A stretch of 64,000 nt of DNA from Gammaproteobacteria bacterium (GCA_041395725.1 JAWKZW010000001.1:3416501-3480500), one strand, 5' to 3'; positions 1 through 9,273 are shown, numbered from the stretch's first letter. Notes: a model not told the origin generated them from the letters alone. Translations and numbers: made by a program.

Positions 1-437
1 GTCGGTGAGCCTAAAGGAGTTGGAGGTTTAATACAACTGAGGGCTTAATTTCACCGCCCTGATGCTCCTACACGCTGGACGGTGTCTGAGTTTTTGGACC
101 AAATCAGGGAGGGCAGTGGGAGGAGGGCAGCCAACCTGTATGCGCGCTATAGGGGACTGCTGATGCCATCGATAGCAGCAGTTGCGGACCACTTTGGGAC
201 CTTAATTAGGGAGAATCCGGCTGGCTACGAGGTGAAACAAGGCCGAGTTGACCGTTATTCAGGGCGGCCTTCTCGTCGTCATGGACGCGCTCTGTCGCTG
301 TGTTAGAATCGATGCAGTCTTGCTTTCAAGGCGAAAACCACTGCTGGCCAGATGCCGGGTCCGGAAAAAGCAATCAATTCCGGATAACGAAAACAGCCTG
401 ATAACTATAAAACAAGAAAAGCGACGAGGTGGTTGCG
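1..437. other. Left edge, no recognisable gene
   Basis: No recognisable gene lies here. A frame open from a stop at 46-48 to about 306 on the plus strand could encode at most about 85 residues (GTG at 82). It has no clear ribosome binding site and resembles no family I know; it may be a remnant of a gene. The last part carries the 5' region of the exported protein that starts at 438. Confidence 0.4.
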
Positions 438-1268
438 ATGAGAATGTCCAATTTGCGGGGAAACCTGCAGTCTATCCTGATGCTGTTTTCATTGGTCTGT
501 TCCGCGCAGGCGGCGGTGCCATTCGAGCCGCCCAGAACAGCCGACGGCAGTCCGGATTTCAATGGAATCTGGCAGACCATGGGGGCTGCTCACTGGGATA
601 TTGAACCCCATGCAGCTGATTTCCCGCCTCTATCTGAACTGGGTGCCTGGGGCGCGGCGCCAGCAGGGTTGGGGATCGTGGTCGGTGGTGGAATTCCCTA
701 TACGGCTGAGGCCCGGCTCAGGCAGCAGGAGAACCGCCAAGAGTGGCTGGCTCGCGATCCCTATGTGAAGTGCTACATGCCTGGCGTACCCAGGGCGAAC
801 TATCTGCCTTTTCCCTTTCAGATCGTCCAGTCACCTGATCACCTTATCATGGCTTATGAATTTGCCAGTGCCAGTCGGATTGTTTACATGAATCGGCCTG
901 ACTTCGAGGCACCGGTGTTGAGCTGGATGGGGCACTCCAGAGGCCACTTCGAGGGCGACACACTGGTAATTGACGTTACCGATCAGATGCCTGACAGCTG
1001 GCTGGACCATGCGGGTAATCATCACTCTGATGCGCTGCGAGTGACCGAGCGTTACACGCATACTGGTCCGGATACGTTATTGTATGAGGCAACGCTGGAA
1101 GACCCCAACGTCTACACCCGGCCTTGGAAAATCAGGTTTCCGCTTTACCGCAGGCTTGACGAGAACATGCAGTTGCTGGAATTCAAGTGTGTAGAGTTTG
1201 TTGAGGAAATGATCTACGGACGCTTGCGCAGAATCAGTGACGAGGATGATCAGAGGCCAAATCGGTAG
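438..1268 (+). CDS. Exported protein of unknown function with N-terminal DFNGIW motif
   Basis: The predicted protein has 276 residues. It opens with a signal peptide (hydrophobic core about residues 10-24, Ala-rich cleavage region ending CSAQA), so it should act in the periplasm or at the cell surface. Right after the mature N-terminus it carries SPDFNGIWQ, followed by a beta-rich body with an EGDTLVIDVT segment and a C-terminal EDPNVYTRPW block. The same three blocks occur in the protein at 18923-19918, so the two are paralogs. The ATG at 438 is preferred over the GTG at 429 because GAGG at 426-429 is then spaced 8 bases away. I know such proteins only as uncharacterised secreted proteins of Gammaproteobacteria and Acidobacteria. 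Function unknown. Confidence 0.8.
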   Translation: MRMSNLRGNLQSILMLFSLVCSAQAAVPFEPPRTADGSPDFNGIWQTMGAAHWDIEPHAADFPPLSELGAWGAAPAGLGIVVGGGIPYTAEARLRQQENRQEWLARDPYVKCYMPGVPRANYLPFPFQIVQSPDHLIMAYEFASASRIVYMNRPDFEAPVLSWMGHSRGHFEGDTLVIDVTDQMPDSWLDHAGNHHSDALRVTERYTHTGPDTLLYEATLEDPNVYTRPWKIRFPLYRRLDENMQLLEFKCVEFVEEMIYGRLRRISDEDDQRPNR

Positions 1269-1297
1269 GGGACGTTTTCTCGCTGCTTGTGAGGCAA

Positions 1298-1314
1298 TCC
1301 CGCCCTAGGCGGGA
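1298..1314. terminator. Hairpin after the DFNGIW gene
   Basis: A 7-bp perfect stem (TCCCGCC with GGCGGGA) closes a 3-base CTA loop, about 30 bases after the stop codon of the upstream gene. No T-tract follows, so it may only be an mRNA 3'-end stabiliser or a weak terminator. Confidence 0.4.
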
Positions 1315-1378
1315 CTGCTGAACGGCGACCAGGCAGCACTCGGGTTTGCGGGCCGCGTGATGTCTCTGATGTCTCAGG

Positions 1379-1831
1379 CTAGAGCCCTACCACCTTGCGA
1401 TTTGGAATGGAAGTTTCAGATCTGGAAACGGAATTCATGTGTTGCAGACCAAAATCGAAATCCTGTTCAAGCTCCACAACGGTGAGTGAGCTGCTGACTT
1501 TCATTTCGTAGCCCATTTCCTGGCTGTCAACCAAGGGTTCAATGCAGACGCTTGTCAGCGAGATTGTCTTCTGGTTGTCTGTGGAGGAAATTGTCACCAT
1601 GCGACCGCTTTTAAATGTTTCCCCGGGTGCAGGGGGGAATATATTGTCCAGCACAAAAATCTTGTGATCACGATTAAATGCGGTGATCCGGCTTGAGTAA
1701 GAGCGGCCTTCGCCTTCGAACTTTACTGAAACGGGCTTTCCAGAATTGCGGAGTCGTTCCAGTTCTCTTGCTACGTCATGATAGCCGCGGTTGCTGGAAG
1801 TTAGTTCGCCAAGCTTTTCAAAGATGTTCAT
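1379..1831 (-). CDS. YcgR-N-like / PilZ-associated small protein
   Basis: The protein has 150 residues, no signal peptide and no membrane segment. Residues about 33-80 (VSVKFEGEGRSYSSRITAF, then KIFVLDNIFPP and GETFKSG) follow the pattern of the N-terminal YcgR domain of flagellar brake proteins, a beta-barrel that precedes the PilZ domain. The cyclic-di-GMP binding RxxxR and DxSxxG motifs of a true PilZ domain are not visible, so binding of the nucleotide is doubtful. It is transcribed alone and away from the small ORF at 1976. Assignment rests on motif resemblance; a stand-alone PilZ-fold relative is equally possible. Confidence 0.6.
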   Translation of the reverse strand: MNIFEKLGELTSSNRGYHDVARELERLRNSGKPVSVKFEGEGRSYSSRITAFNRDHKIFVLDNIFPPAPGETFKSGRMVTISSTDNQKTISLTSVCIEPLVDSQEMGYEMKVSSSLTVVELEQDFDFGLQHMNSVSRSETSIPNRKVVGL

Positions 1832-1975
1832 AGCGTCGTCACTCTCTAATTCCGTTTATTAGCCAATACATCGTAGATAATACGTGATTCTTTAACGACT
1901 AGTTTAATAGTTCAGTTCGGTTAAACCTGTCGCTCCATTCGGGAATTCATTTCCGCGAAGGACAGAAAGGATGAT

Positions 1976-2092
1976 ATGGGTTCCAGTGCCGCTGGTGCTG
2001 TGATTCGGTTCACAAACCTGTCACTGGCAGAAAAAATGGATGATTATCAGTTTGTTAGCGTGGTCTGGCGGTTGATGATCGGCGTTTCGTAG
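1976..2092 (+). CDS. Candidate 38-residue small protein
   Basis: An ATG at 1976 opens a 38-codon frame ending in TAG at 2090-2092. It is preceded by AAAGGA at 1966-1971 at good spacing and followed within 5 bases by a 9-bp hairpin with a short T-run. The peptide begins MGSSAAGAVIRFTN and ends WRLMIGVS; it has no clear membrane helix. Ribosome binding site, frame and downstream terminator together suggest a real small gene in an otherwise empty 400-bp spacer, but I recognise no family and chance is possible. Confidence 0.3.
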   Translation: MGSSAAGAVIRFTNLSLAEKMDDYQFVSVVWRLMIGVS

Positions 2093-2096
2093 TAAG

Positions 2097-2133
2097 AAAG
2101 CGTGACAGAGATCACGCTTTGGAATGGTTTTTT
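2097..2133 (+). terminator. Intrinsic terminator candidate
   Basis: A perfect 9-bp stem, AAAGCGTGA (2097-2105) with TCACGCTTT (2112-2120), closes a 6-base loop. A run of six T lies at 2128-2133. It stands right after the 38-codon frame and reads as its terminator. Confidence 0.5.
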
Positions 2134-2231
2134 ACAGTGGCTCGGTAACCTAAAACACAGTTTTCTCGATTATGGTGGTCAGTAAATGCGGTGTATTCCT
2201 GGTGATCGGGTCTTTCTGAGGCAGGAAAGGA

Positions 2232-3674
2232 TTACTGCTGTGGCAAGGGCATTTCCCGGCTTTCGTCCGCCCTGGCGGGAATAAATACCGGCGCCGCCTC
2301 GGGAGTGCGAATCTGTTCCAGCCAGAAGACTCCGTCATAGGGTGCACTGTTGCCTCGGGTGCCGAAAAAGTCCACGTCGCCATCGCCGTCTGCATCGCGG
2401 GCGATAAACTTGTCGAACATGCCTCGTTTACGTCTGGAGATGTCGTGGCGACGCCAGTCGCCGCGGGCATTGCCGGGATTTTCAAACCACCCCAACCGAC
2501 CCAGCGCCCCGTTCACGTCGATACTGCTGTCGTTTTCTCTGTCGCCCTCGCTGTAGCTGCCTGCAATGATGTCCAGGTCGCCATCGTTGTCGATGTCAGC
2601 CACTTCCAGCCCGGTCACAGTGTCTGATTGAAAGCTGCCAATAAAATGTGCATTCCAGGCATCACCGGGACGCGAGGGTTGTTCTATCCAGGCCAGATCG
2701 CGTCGCGATCGGCCTATGATGTCCAGTTTTCCATCACCGCTAAGGTCCGCGTACTCGAGGTTGAAGCCGGCCATGCTGCCGCCATTGATGCCGATGGCGT
2801 GTTCACGAAAATCCAGCCCGCCAGTGCCGAGATTTTCAAAGAACACCAGTCGTGCTTCGCCCCGACTGCCTACCACGATGTCGATGTCGCCATCGCTATC
2901 GAGATCCACTGGTTCTGCGTTCTGCGGAACACTGAAATAACCCAGAATCACCTCTTGCCAATTTTCGCCCAGCAGTGGATCTCCGCTGACCTTGAAAATG
3001 GAAACGGGATTGGAAACTGCAAAATCGTCCGGTCCCGGAATCTGGGCCCCCTTGTTCGGGGCCGAGGCTTCAGGCCGGCCATCGCCATCAAAATCGGCGA
3101 GAAAGACTCTGATGTAGGAGCCGCGGCCCTTGGTCATTGGCAGAATCAGCCTTGGCCACGGCGCGGATCGTGCATTCACCCCCGGATTTTGCAGGTAGAT
3201 GAGATGGGACAGTTCCGCTGCGACCAGGATGTCCGGGTAGCCGTCACCGTTCAGGTCGGCGATATCGGCGTCTTCGGGAGCAGGGGCATCGCTGCCCTCT
3301 GCCACGGTGATATTGAACCATTGGTCCGGGTCGGCGGACCCGAAGGCTATTCGAACATGGCCATCCGCGGGCGCGACAAATCCAGGCTGATAACTGGCGG
3401 AATCATAACTGGAGTCGAACTCGTGTACCGAGACAATGTCTTCATAGCCATCCTTGTCCAGGTCGGCCATGACCAGGCCATCGCTGCCGCTGAGCAGAAA
3501 TCCGGCTCGTTGCGGATCATCGATGATATGTTCTCGCCAGCGAATGTATCGGCCGTCCGCTGCCCTGGCGCTGGAGGGGGATTCGCCTACCGGTTGCGTT
3601 TGAGCCAGGGCTGTCTGACCAAGGCTGATCAGTAATGTTATGAGAGAAGCGTGGGTAAGCCAAGGGTGTGCCAA
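2232..3674 (-). CDS. Secreted FG-GAP/VCBS repeat protein
   Basis: The protein has 480 residues with a signal peptide ending near ALAQ (residues 1-25). The mature part carries about seven calcium-loop motifs of DxDxDG type, among them DLDKDGYEDIV, DLNGDGYPDIL, DFDGDGRPE, DLDSDGDIDIV, DLSGDGKLDII, DIDNDGDLDII and DADGDGDVDFF. This is the signature of FG-GAP/VCBS repeats folding into a seven-bladed calcium-binding beta-propeller, usually a binding module of extracellular proteins. The start is TTG: AAGGAG lies 7 bases upstream on the minus strand and the signal peptide follows directly. It runs 33 bp after the duplicated membrane protein gene, suggesting co-transcription. Ligand unknown. Confidence 0.85.
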   Translation of the reverse strand: MAHPWLTHASLITLLISLGQTALAQTQPVGESPSSARAADGRYIRWREHIIDDPQRAGFLLSGSDGLVMADLDKDGYEDIVSVHEFDSSYDSASYQPGFVAPADGHVRIAFGSADPDQWFNITVAEGSDAPAPEDADIADLNGDGYPDILVAAELSHLIYLQNPGVNARSAPWPRLILPMTKGRGSYIRVFLADFDGDGRPEASAPNKGAQIPGPDDFAVSNPVSIFKVSGDPLLGENWQEVILGYFSVPQNAEPVDLDSDGDIDIVVGSRGEARLVFFENLGTGGLDFREHAIGINGGSMAGFNLEYADLSGDGKLDIIGRSRRDLAWIEQPSRPGDAWNAHFIGSFQSDTVTGLEVADIDNDGDLDIIAGSYSEGDRENDSSIDVNGALGRLGWFENPGNARGDWRRHDISRRKRGMFDKFIARDADGDGDVDFFGTRGNSAPYDGVFWLEQIRTPEAAPVFIPARADESREMPLPQQ

Positions 3675-3707
3675 AGTGGTCTCCTTGCAGTCATAGTCAC
3701 AGGTGCT

Positions 3708-4742
3708 CTAAACAATATGCCCGATCCAGCGACCCGCCAGCATGACGCCGGACCAGATCGCCAGAGACGAAGCGCCGAAAAATCGCACTTTGCCGGGCGG
3801 CCTCGGAGCATTGTTCCACTCTCCCAGCTGGCGATAAACCTTGCCGTGAAACAGCGCCATGTTGAGGCCGGCCAGAGCCAACAGAAAAAGCTTCCACTGA
3901 AATGCCGGATTCACCATGTGCGAGGCAGCCCGGGTGATAAACATGCCCAGTCCGGTCACGGTGGCAACCGTAAAAGCGCCCCAGGTCCAGGGAAGCAGTT
4001 CCCTGCTCAGGAGGGTGATCGGGTAGCGTCTGGTGGCAAATCCCAGCAGACGCAGATCAACCCAGAGTATCGAGCCCAGTACCAGGGTTATGGCAACAAC
4101 ATGGATGGTTTCCAGCAAGGGGAACCAGTTCGTGGCGGCGATTATCTGAGACAAGGATGAATTCTCCAGTGCCACCAGCCAGGACTGTTGGGGGCCGGCA
4201 TCGAAAACTTCGATAGTCCAAAGCGGGTATTGGAGGTACTCCAGGTAGGCGATCCAGCGTCCGGCGAACACAACCAGTATCCACAACCCAAGGGATAGCA
4301 GGGCAATGCCCCGGGCCATCCATTTTCTGCCAGGTTCTTCCCAATAGCCGGCGTACTTTCTGTGCATCAGACAGAAATACAAGGCCAGGGCGATAGCCGG
4401 AAGCAGCAAACCCAGTTTCCAGGCGAACACCGGGTTATTGAAATAGCGATTGGGGCGGCCAAAAACGAAGAAGGCACCGGAGATAAAATTGCTGGCCAGT
4501 GCCCACCACAGCCATGGCATGACGCGGCTGGTCATTTCGGTAACGGATTGGGAGGGTAAAACCAGGCCGAGTATTCTGAGGTTTAACAGCACTATCGATC
4601 CCATGACAACAGCAATGCCAAGGATATGCACAGTCTGGATAATCGGCGGGAAACCGGGGATCGAGCTCAATGCCCACAGGGCTCCCGCCTGGAGAAAGGT
4701 GCCGTCTAACAAATTAGCCATGCCGGTAAAGAAGTCAGGCAT
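3708..4742 (-). CDS. Membrane protein with internal duplication (DUF6644-like)
   Basis: The protein has 344 residues and about eight to nine hydrophobic segments. It consists of two homologous halves. Half one has FPPIIQTVHILGIAVVMGSI, then MPWLWW, then NPVFAWKLGLLL; half two has FPLLETIHVVAITLVLGSI, then LPWTWGAF, then NPAFQWKLFLLA. Each half keeps one membrane-embedded His in the first helix and the NPxFxWKL block. I associate this layout with DUF6644 inner-membrane proteins of unknown function. The paired His residues could bind metal or haem, but that is inference. It precedes the FG-GAP gene on the same strand. Confidence 0.75.
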   Translation of the reverse strand: MPDFFTGMANLLDGTFLQAGALWALSSIPGFPPIIQTVHILGIAVVMGSIVLLNLRILGLVLPSQSVTEMTSRVMPWLWWALASNFISGAFFVFGRPNRYFNNPVFAWKLGLLLPAIALALYFCLMHRKYAGYWEEPGRKWMARGIALLSLGLWILVVFAGRWIAYLEYLQYPLWTIEVFDAGPQQSWLVALENSSLSQIIAATNWFPLLETIHVVAITLVLGSILWVDLRLLGFATRRYPITLLSRELLPWTWGAFTVATVTGLGMFITRAASHMVNPAFQWKLFLLALAGLNMALFHGKVYRQLGEWNNAPRPPGKVRFFGASSLAIWSGVMLAGRWIGHIV

Positions 4743-4785
4743 TGGATCGCCTTTTTTATTATTGTTGGATTAGGGGGCCTCTGAT

Positions 4786-4813
4786 TAATTGCCGCAGAGC
4801 ATCGCGGTAATTA
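4786..4813. terminator. Hairpin between ilvD and the duplicated membrane protein gene
   Basis: TAATTGCCGC (4786-4795) pairs with GCGGTAATTA (4804-4813) with one mismatch around an 8-base loop. It sits just downstream of ilvD on the minus strand. No clear T-run follows, so termination strength is uncertain. Confidence 0.35.
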
Positions 4814-4841
4814 TCGAAGGGCCCCTGGGTCTCGCAATCCG

Positions 4842-6521
4842 CTATAGATTTTTATCAGTTACAGCACCTTCTGAAGCGGGCACCACCGTCTTTGCATACT
4901 TCGCCAGAACGCCCCGCGTATAGCGGGGCTCCGGGCGTTGCCACTGAGCCAGCCGGTCGGAAATTTCCTCGTCACTCAAATGCAGGGCGACTTCATTGCG
5001 TTCTGCATCGATAGTGATGCGGTCTCCATTCTCCACGATGGCAATGGGGCCGCCTTCGATAGCTTCCGGCGTGATATGGCCGACTACAAAGCCGTGGCTG
5101 CCGCCCGAAAAACGTCCATCGGTGATCAGCGCTATTTCCTGTCCGAGCCCCTTGCCCATAATCGCTGAAGTGGGGCTCAACATTTCTCGCATACCTGGCC
5201 CACCTTTCGGGCCTTCATAGCGAATCACGATGACATCGCCAGCAACAACTGTCCCATCGAGTATTCCCTTAAGGCATTCCTCTTCCGAATGAAACACCCG
5301 CGCTGCTCCAGTGAATTGCAGGCCTTCCTTGCCGGTGATCTTGGCCACTGCCCCGCCAGGGGCCAGGTTGCCCTTGAGAATGACCAGATGGCTGTCTTTT
5401 TTAATCGGCTTCTCGAACGGATAAATAATATCCTGGCCTGCTGGATAGGGCGCTACGTTGGCAAGATTCTCAGCGAGTGTTTTGCCGGTCACAGTGAGGC
5501 AGCTGCCGTCCAGCATGCCGCGATCCAACATGGTCTTCATCAGAGGCTGGATACCACCAATTTTGATCAGTTCGGACATCAGGTATTTACCACTGGGGCG
5601 CAGGTCGGCCACCATCGGCGTAGCCTTGCCGATCCGGGAGAAATCATCCAGGCTGAGTTCAACACCGATGGTATGCGCCATCGCCAACAGGTGCAGTACT
5701 GCGTTGGTGGACCCACCGAGGGCTATTACCACTTTGATGGCATTTTCAAAGGCCGGGCGGGTCATAATGTCGGATGGTTTGATGTCGTTTTCGATCAGGT
5801 ACATGATGGCTTCGCCCGCCCTCTGGCAGTCGTCCAGTTTTTCCTGAGATATGGCGTCCTGCGCGGAACTGTTGGGCAGACTCATGCCCAGTGCCTCGAT
5901 GGCCGAGGCCATGGTGTTGGCGGTATACATGCCGCCACATGAACCCGGCCCGGGAATGGCTGTTTCTTCGATCTCCTTCAGTTCGATGTCAGAGACAGTG
6001 CCTTTGGCATGACCACCCACGGCCTCGAAGACAGAAATGATGTCGGTATGATTTTTGCCGGGCTGAATGGTGCCCCCATAAATAAAGATGGATGGGCGGT
6101 TGAGTCGGGCCATACCCATTACGCAACCGGGCATGTTCTTGTCGCAGCCACCAATAGTGATGATTCCATCGTGACCCATGCAGCCCGAGACAGTCTCGAT
6201 GGAGTCGGCTATCACTTCCCGGGAAACCAGGGAGTACTTCATGCCTTCGGTGCCCATGGAAATACCATCGGAAATGGTTATCGTGTTGTAGATGACCCCT
6301 TTCCCTTTGGCTGCGTCCACGGCGGCATTTACGCTCTCTGCAAGTTCATTAATATGCATGTTGCAGGGAGTGACCATACTCCAGGTGGATGCAATGCCTA
6401 CCTGAGGTTTTTTAAAGTCCTCGTCAGTAAATCCAACGGCTCGCAGCATGGCTCGGCTTGGTGCCTGTTCCACGCCGTCAACTACGAGGTGAGAATATTT
6501 TCTGGGGTCTTTGTTGCTCAT
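4842..6521 (-). CDS. ilvD: Dihydroxy-acid dehydratase
   Basis: IlvD removes water from 2,3-dihydroxy-isovalerate or -methylvalerate, the third step of valine and isoleucine synthesis in the cytoplasm. The three Fe-S cysteine motifs are present: [15 protein letters not shown] and [14 protein letters not shown]. The C-terminal half carries [19 protein letters not shown]. The frame extends to 6656, but starting at the ATG at 6521 ([10 protein letters not shown]) gives 559 residues, the length of the shorter IlvD type; the extra 45 residues look unlike any IlvD N-terminus. The start lacks a strong Shine-Dalgarno sequence. It stands alone, without other ilv genes nearby. Confidence 0.97.
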   Translation of the reverse strand: MSNKDPRKYSHLVVDGVEQAPSRAMLRAVGFTDEDFKKPQVGIASTWSMVTPCNMHINELAESVNAAVDAAKGKGVIYNTITISDGISMGTEGMKYSLVSREVIADSIETVSGCMGHDGIITIGGCDKNMPGCVMGMARLNRPSIFIYGGTIQPGKNHTDIISVFEAVGGHAKGTVSDIELKEIEETAIPGPGSCGGMYTANTMASAIEALGMSLPNSSAQDAISQEKLDDCQRAGEAIMYLIENDIKPSDIMTRPAFENAIKVVIALGGSTNAVLHLLAMAHTIGVELSLDDFSRIGKATPMVADLRPSGKYLMSELIKIGGIQPLMKTMLDRGMLDGSCLTVTGKTLAENLANVAPYPAGQDIIYPFEKPIKKDSHLVILKGNLAPGGAVAKITGKEGLQFTGAARVFHSEEECLKGILDGTVVAGDVIVIRYEGPKGGPGMREMLSPTSAIMGKGLGQEIALITDGRFSGGSHGFVVGHITPEAIEGGPIAIVENGDRITIDAERNEVALHLSDEEISDRLAQWQRPEPRYTRGVLAKYAKTVVPASEGAVTDKNL

Positions 6522-6831
6522 AGGGGAATGCTTGTTCTGATCAGGACAGTGTTCAATGGATAACCGCTCAGCGCGAGCCTGAGATACAGCTTCCTGGGCG
6601 GTGGCGCCAGTACAGCACAGCTGGCTCGACTTGAGACGGTACGCACTATACAACAAACTCCCTGTAATTGGCCATCAGCAGTCTTTCCAGGGTGCCGTCA
6701 TGGCTCCTCAGCCTGATGATGGGGGCTGAAAACGGCCAGAAAATCGCCTGCCACTGTTGTAGACTGAGGTCGCCCTGCTGGACAGGGGCAGATCAACGGC
6801 GCGTCGGGGGCAACCGGCTGGAGGAGCAACA

Positions 6832-8316
6832 GTGTTAAGTGATGCCGAAGTTTATGAACTCGCGCGTCAGAATCGCGATCCACGCTTCGATGGTCGTTTT
6901 TTTGTTGGTGTCACCACGACCGGGATTTACTGCCGTCCCGTATGCCCCGTGAGAATCCCCAAGCGGGAAAATGTGGTTCTGTTCCCATCTGCGGCTGCCG
7001 CCGCTGAGGCTGGATTCAGACCCTGCCTGCGATGTCGGCCGGAGACGTCTCCCGGTACCCCGTCCTGGCTGGGGTCGTCGTTCACCGTATCGAAGGCCTT
7101 GCAGATTATCGGACGGGAATCGTCGCACGAGGGGGCCAGTGCGGCACTGGCCGAGAAACTGGGGATCAGCACACGGCAGCTGTGCAGACTGTTCAGGAAA
7201 CACCTTGGGGCGTCCCCGCAGGCCGTCATACAGACACACCGGCTGCAGTTTGCCAAACAACTGCTTGATGAGACAACACTTCCTGTCTCGGAGGTGTGTT
7301 TTGCGGCCGGGTTCGGCAGTGTCAGGCGCTTTAACGAAGTCATAAAAACAACCTATGGAGAGTCTCCCACCCGGTTACGGAAGCGACCCCGCAGGAGGCA
7401 GCAAACAACTGCGGGTATCGAGATCCAGCTGCATTACCGTCCGCCCTTCGACTGGCAAGCGATGCTTGATTTCTTCGCCATGCGAGCAATCCCTGGTGTC
7501 GAACAGATTACCGACAGGAGTTACCAGCGCTCTTTTGTGCTTGATGACATGGCTGGCTGTTTTTCCCTGGTTTTTTCCCTGCCGGGGAGGTCTGCGTCGT
7601 TGACTGTGGTTTTTCCCGACTCCGCTCGACTGCTGGAGATTGTTGAGCGTGTTCGCAATATGTTCGACCTGAGAGCCGACAGCGCCTGGATCGATAGTGA
7701 GTTGAGTGCTGATCAGCAGCTGGCTCCGATTGTTGCAAGAAACCCGGGGCTGCGGGTGCCAGGGTGCTGGGACGGACTGGAAATCGCGGTGCGGGCGATC
7801 GTCGGTCAGCAGGTGTCAGTAAAAGCAGCAGCCACGCTGATGCGGCGCCTTGTGGAACGGACCGGCGACAAATTCACCACCGCGGCTGAGCAGACTGAGG
7901 GAGGTATCTATCGGGTGTTTCCTGACGCTCGTCGGCTGGCAGGGGCTGACTTGTCGGGACTTGGTATTACCGGCAGCCGTATCGAAGCAATTCAGTCGCT
8001 CGCCCGGTCGGTAGCCAACGGTCAGTTAAGTTTCGATTGCGCTCAGGATAGCGAGAATTTCAGGCGTCTTTTCTGCCAGCTGAAGGGGGTGGGTCAATGG
8101 ACAGCTGACTATGTTGCCTTGCGCGCCTTGAGAGACCCGGACGCCTTTCCTCATGGGGATTTGATCCTGCGTCGGGCCTTGCATCTCGGGTCCTCACCGC
8201 TTTCCCCCGGCCAACTGCTGGAAAGAGCCGAATACTGGCGCCCCTGGCGCGCTTACGCGGTAATGTTGTTGTGGCGGAATTATCAACAATCGAGGGAACC
8301 CCAGGCACCGGCCTGA
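6832..8316 (+). CDS. Ada N-terminal domain / AraC HTH / AlkA glycosylase fusion
   Basis: The protein has 494 residues in three parts. Residues about 1-75 form an Ada zinc domain with the four-cysteine pattern (GIYCRPVCP, then CLRCRP), which accepts methyl groups from methylphosphotriesters. Residues about 85-185 form an AraC-type helix-turn-helix region (LAEKLGISTRQLCRLFRKH and GFGSVRRFNEV). Residues about 190-490 are AlkA, a 3-methyladenine glycosylase, with the helix-hairpin-helix segment LKGVGQWTADYVALRAL and catalytic Asp in RDPDAFPHGD. The protein probably senses alkylation, activates transcription and excises damaged bases. GTG at 6832 is supported by GAGGAG at 6821-6826. It is co-oriented with ogt, 17 bp downstream. 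Confidence 0.93.
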   Translation: MLSDAEVYELARQNRDPRFDGRFFVGVTTTGIYCRPVCPVRIPKRENVVLFPSAAAAAEAGFRPCLRCRPETSPGTPSWLGSSFTVSKALQIIGRESSHEGASAALAEKLGISTRQLCRLFRKHLGASPQAVIQTHRLQFAKQLLDETTLPVSEVCFAAGFGSVRRFNEVIKTTYGESPTRLRKRPRRRQQTTAGIEIQLHYRPPFDWQAMLDFFAMRAIPGVEQITDRSYQRSFVLDDMAGCFSLVFSLPGRSASLTVVFPDSARLLEIVERVRNMFDLRADSAWIDSELSADQQLAPIVARNPGLRVPGCWDGLEIAVRAIVGQQVSVKAAATLMRRLVERTGDKFTTAAEQTEGGIYRVFPDARRLAGADLSGLGITGSRIEAIQSLARSVANGQLSFDCAQDSENFRRLFCQLKGVGQWTADYVALRALRDPDAFPHGDLILRRALHLGSSPLSPGQLLERAEYWRPWRAYAVMLLWRNYQQSREPQAPA

Positions 8317-8333
8317 GTGCGGCTATGAGGTAA

Positions 8334-8846
8334 ATGAGTATGCAGGTACTGTTTTACGATTACATAGAAACGCCCATTGGCAGTCTGATGCTGGCGGGGG
8401 ACGGAGCTAATCTGGTAGAGCTGGGCTTTCCAGCGGGCAAAGGGGCACGTCGCCATCACCCGGGGTGGGTTTTCAAACCCGAAATATTTGCCGCGGCTCG
8501 CGGGCAGCTGGTGGAATACTTCGCCGGTCAGCGTCGAGTTTTTACAATACCAATTGCCCCGCAGGGCACGGAATTTCAGTTGCGGGTCTGGGGCGCGCTG
8601 GTTTCCATCCCCTATGGCGAAACCCTGAGCTATGGCGAACTTGCGCGACAAATTGGAAAGCCCAGTGCCAGTCGGGCAGTCGGGGCAGCCAATGGAAGAA
8701 ACCCGATCCCGATCATCATACCCTGCCACCGGGTGATCGGTGCGAGCGGGAGGCTGGTAGGTTTTGGTGGTGGGCTGGGCGTCAAGCAGAAGTTGTTGGC
8801 GCTTGAGCAGGAGGCTATCGCTCCAACTCTTTTCGAACAGGATTGA
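8334..8846 (+). CDS. ogt: Methylated-DNA--protein-cysteine methyltransferase
   Basis: The 170-residue protein transfers the methyl group of O6-methylguanine to its own cysteine, in a suicide reaction. The active-site block IIIPCHRVIGASG is intact (Cys near residue 130), preceded by the DNA-binding helix SYGELARQIGKPSASRAVG and followed by GFGGGLGVKQKLLALE. The N-terminal half (TPIGSLMLAGDGANLVELGF) matches the usual alpha/beta domain. It lies 17 bp after the Ada-AlkA fusion; together the two genes supply every activity of a full Ada protein plus AlkA, and are likely induced together by alkylation. Confidence 0.95.
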   Translation: MSMQVLFYDYIETPIGSLMLAGDGANLVELGFPAGKGARRHHPGWVFKPEIFAAARGQLVEYFAGQRRVFTIPIAPQGTEFQLRVWGALVSIPYGETLSYGELARQIGKPSASRAVGAANGRNPIPIIIPCHRVIGASGRLVGFGGGLGVKQKLLALEQEAIAPTLFEQD

Positions 8847-9096
8847 AGGCGTTACTTGGCGGGCGTCTTCAATGAAATGGTCTGAGACAGTTGATCAGTG
8901 CGTCCCGGCCGGCGCCTGACGGAGTCGGCAATCATGGGCACCGGGCCACGCACCAGCCACTGCCGGCGCCAACCGGGTGTGAGCCGATCAGCCTGGCGCC
9001 GTCAGGGCTCCCTGGTTGCCAGGCAAAACTTCTACCGCCAGGAGCTGTTCCCGGCCCGAGGCAGCTGTGCGTCTGGACAGTCAGACGGGCGTCGGG

Positions 9097-9273
9097 CTAC
9101 AAAGAAGCCGTAACGCTGTCTGACAGATTGGATTCGCTGCCAGTGATGGTCTGATCGGCAGGCTCTCGCGCTTCGGCGGTGTTCACCATTACACTGAGTA
9201 TCCCCACCAGCACCACTACAGCTACCAGGTTCAGAAACATTATTGCCAGATCGATGCTTCGTTCTCTTGTCAT
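9097..9273 (-). CDS. Small single-pass membrane protein
   Basis: A 58-residue protein starting at 9273 (MTRERSIDLAIMFLNLVAVV). AGGGAG lies about 10 bases upstream of this ATG, which is why it is preferred to the longer start at 9309. One hydrophobic helix (about residues 7-28) is followed by a polar, Ser/Thr-rich tail. No family is recognised. It stands alone between ogt and the lipase gene, both on the other strand. Confidence 0.45.
   Translation of the reverse strand: MTRERSIDLAIMFLNLVAVVVLVGILSVMVNTAEAREPADQTITGSESNLSDSVTASL

Noticed and set aside
2628..3635. Long plus-strand frame opposite the FG-GAP gene
   Set aside because: Antisense to a gene with clear signal peptide and calcium-loop repeats; its residues mirror those repeats.
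5289..5942. 217-codon plus frame inside ilvD
   Set aside because: Antisense to conserved ilvD; no family match.
6522..6656. N-terminal extension of ilvD
   Set aside because: The 45 residues are cysteine-bearing, non-conserved sequence; the ATG at 6521 gives the family length.
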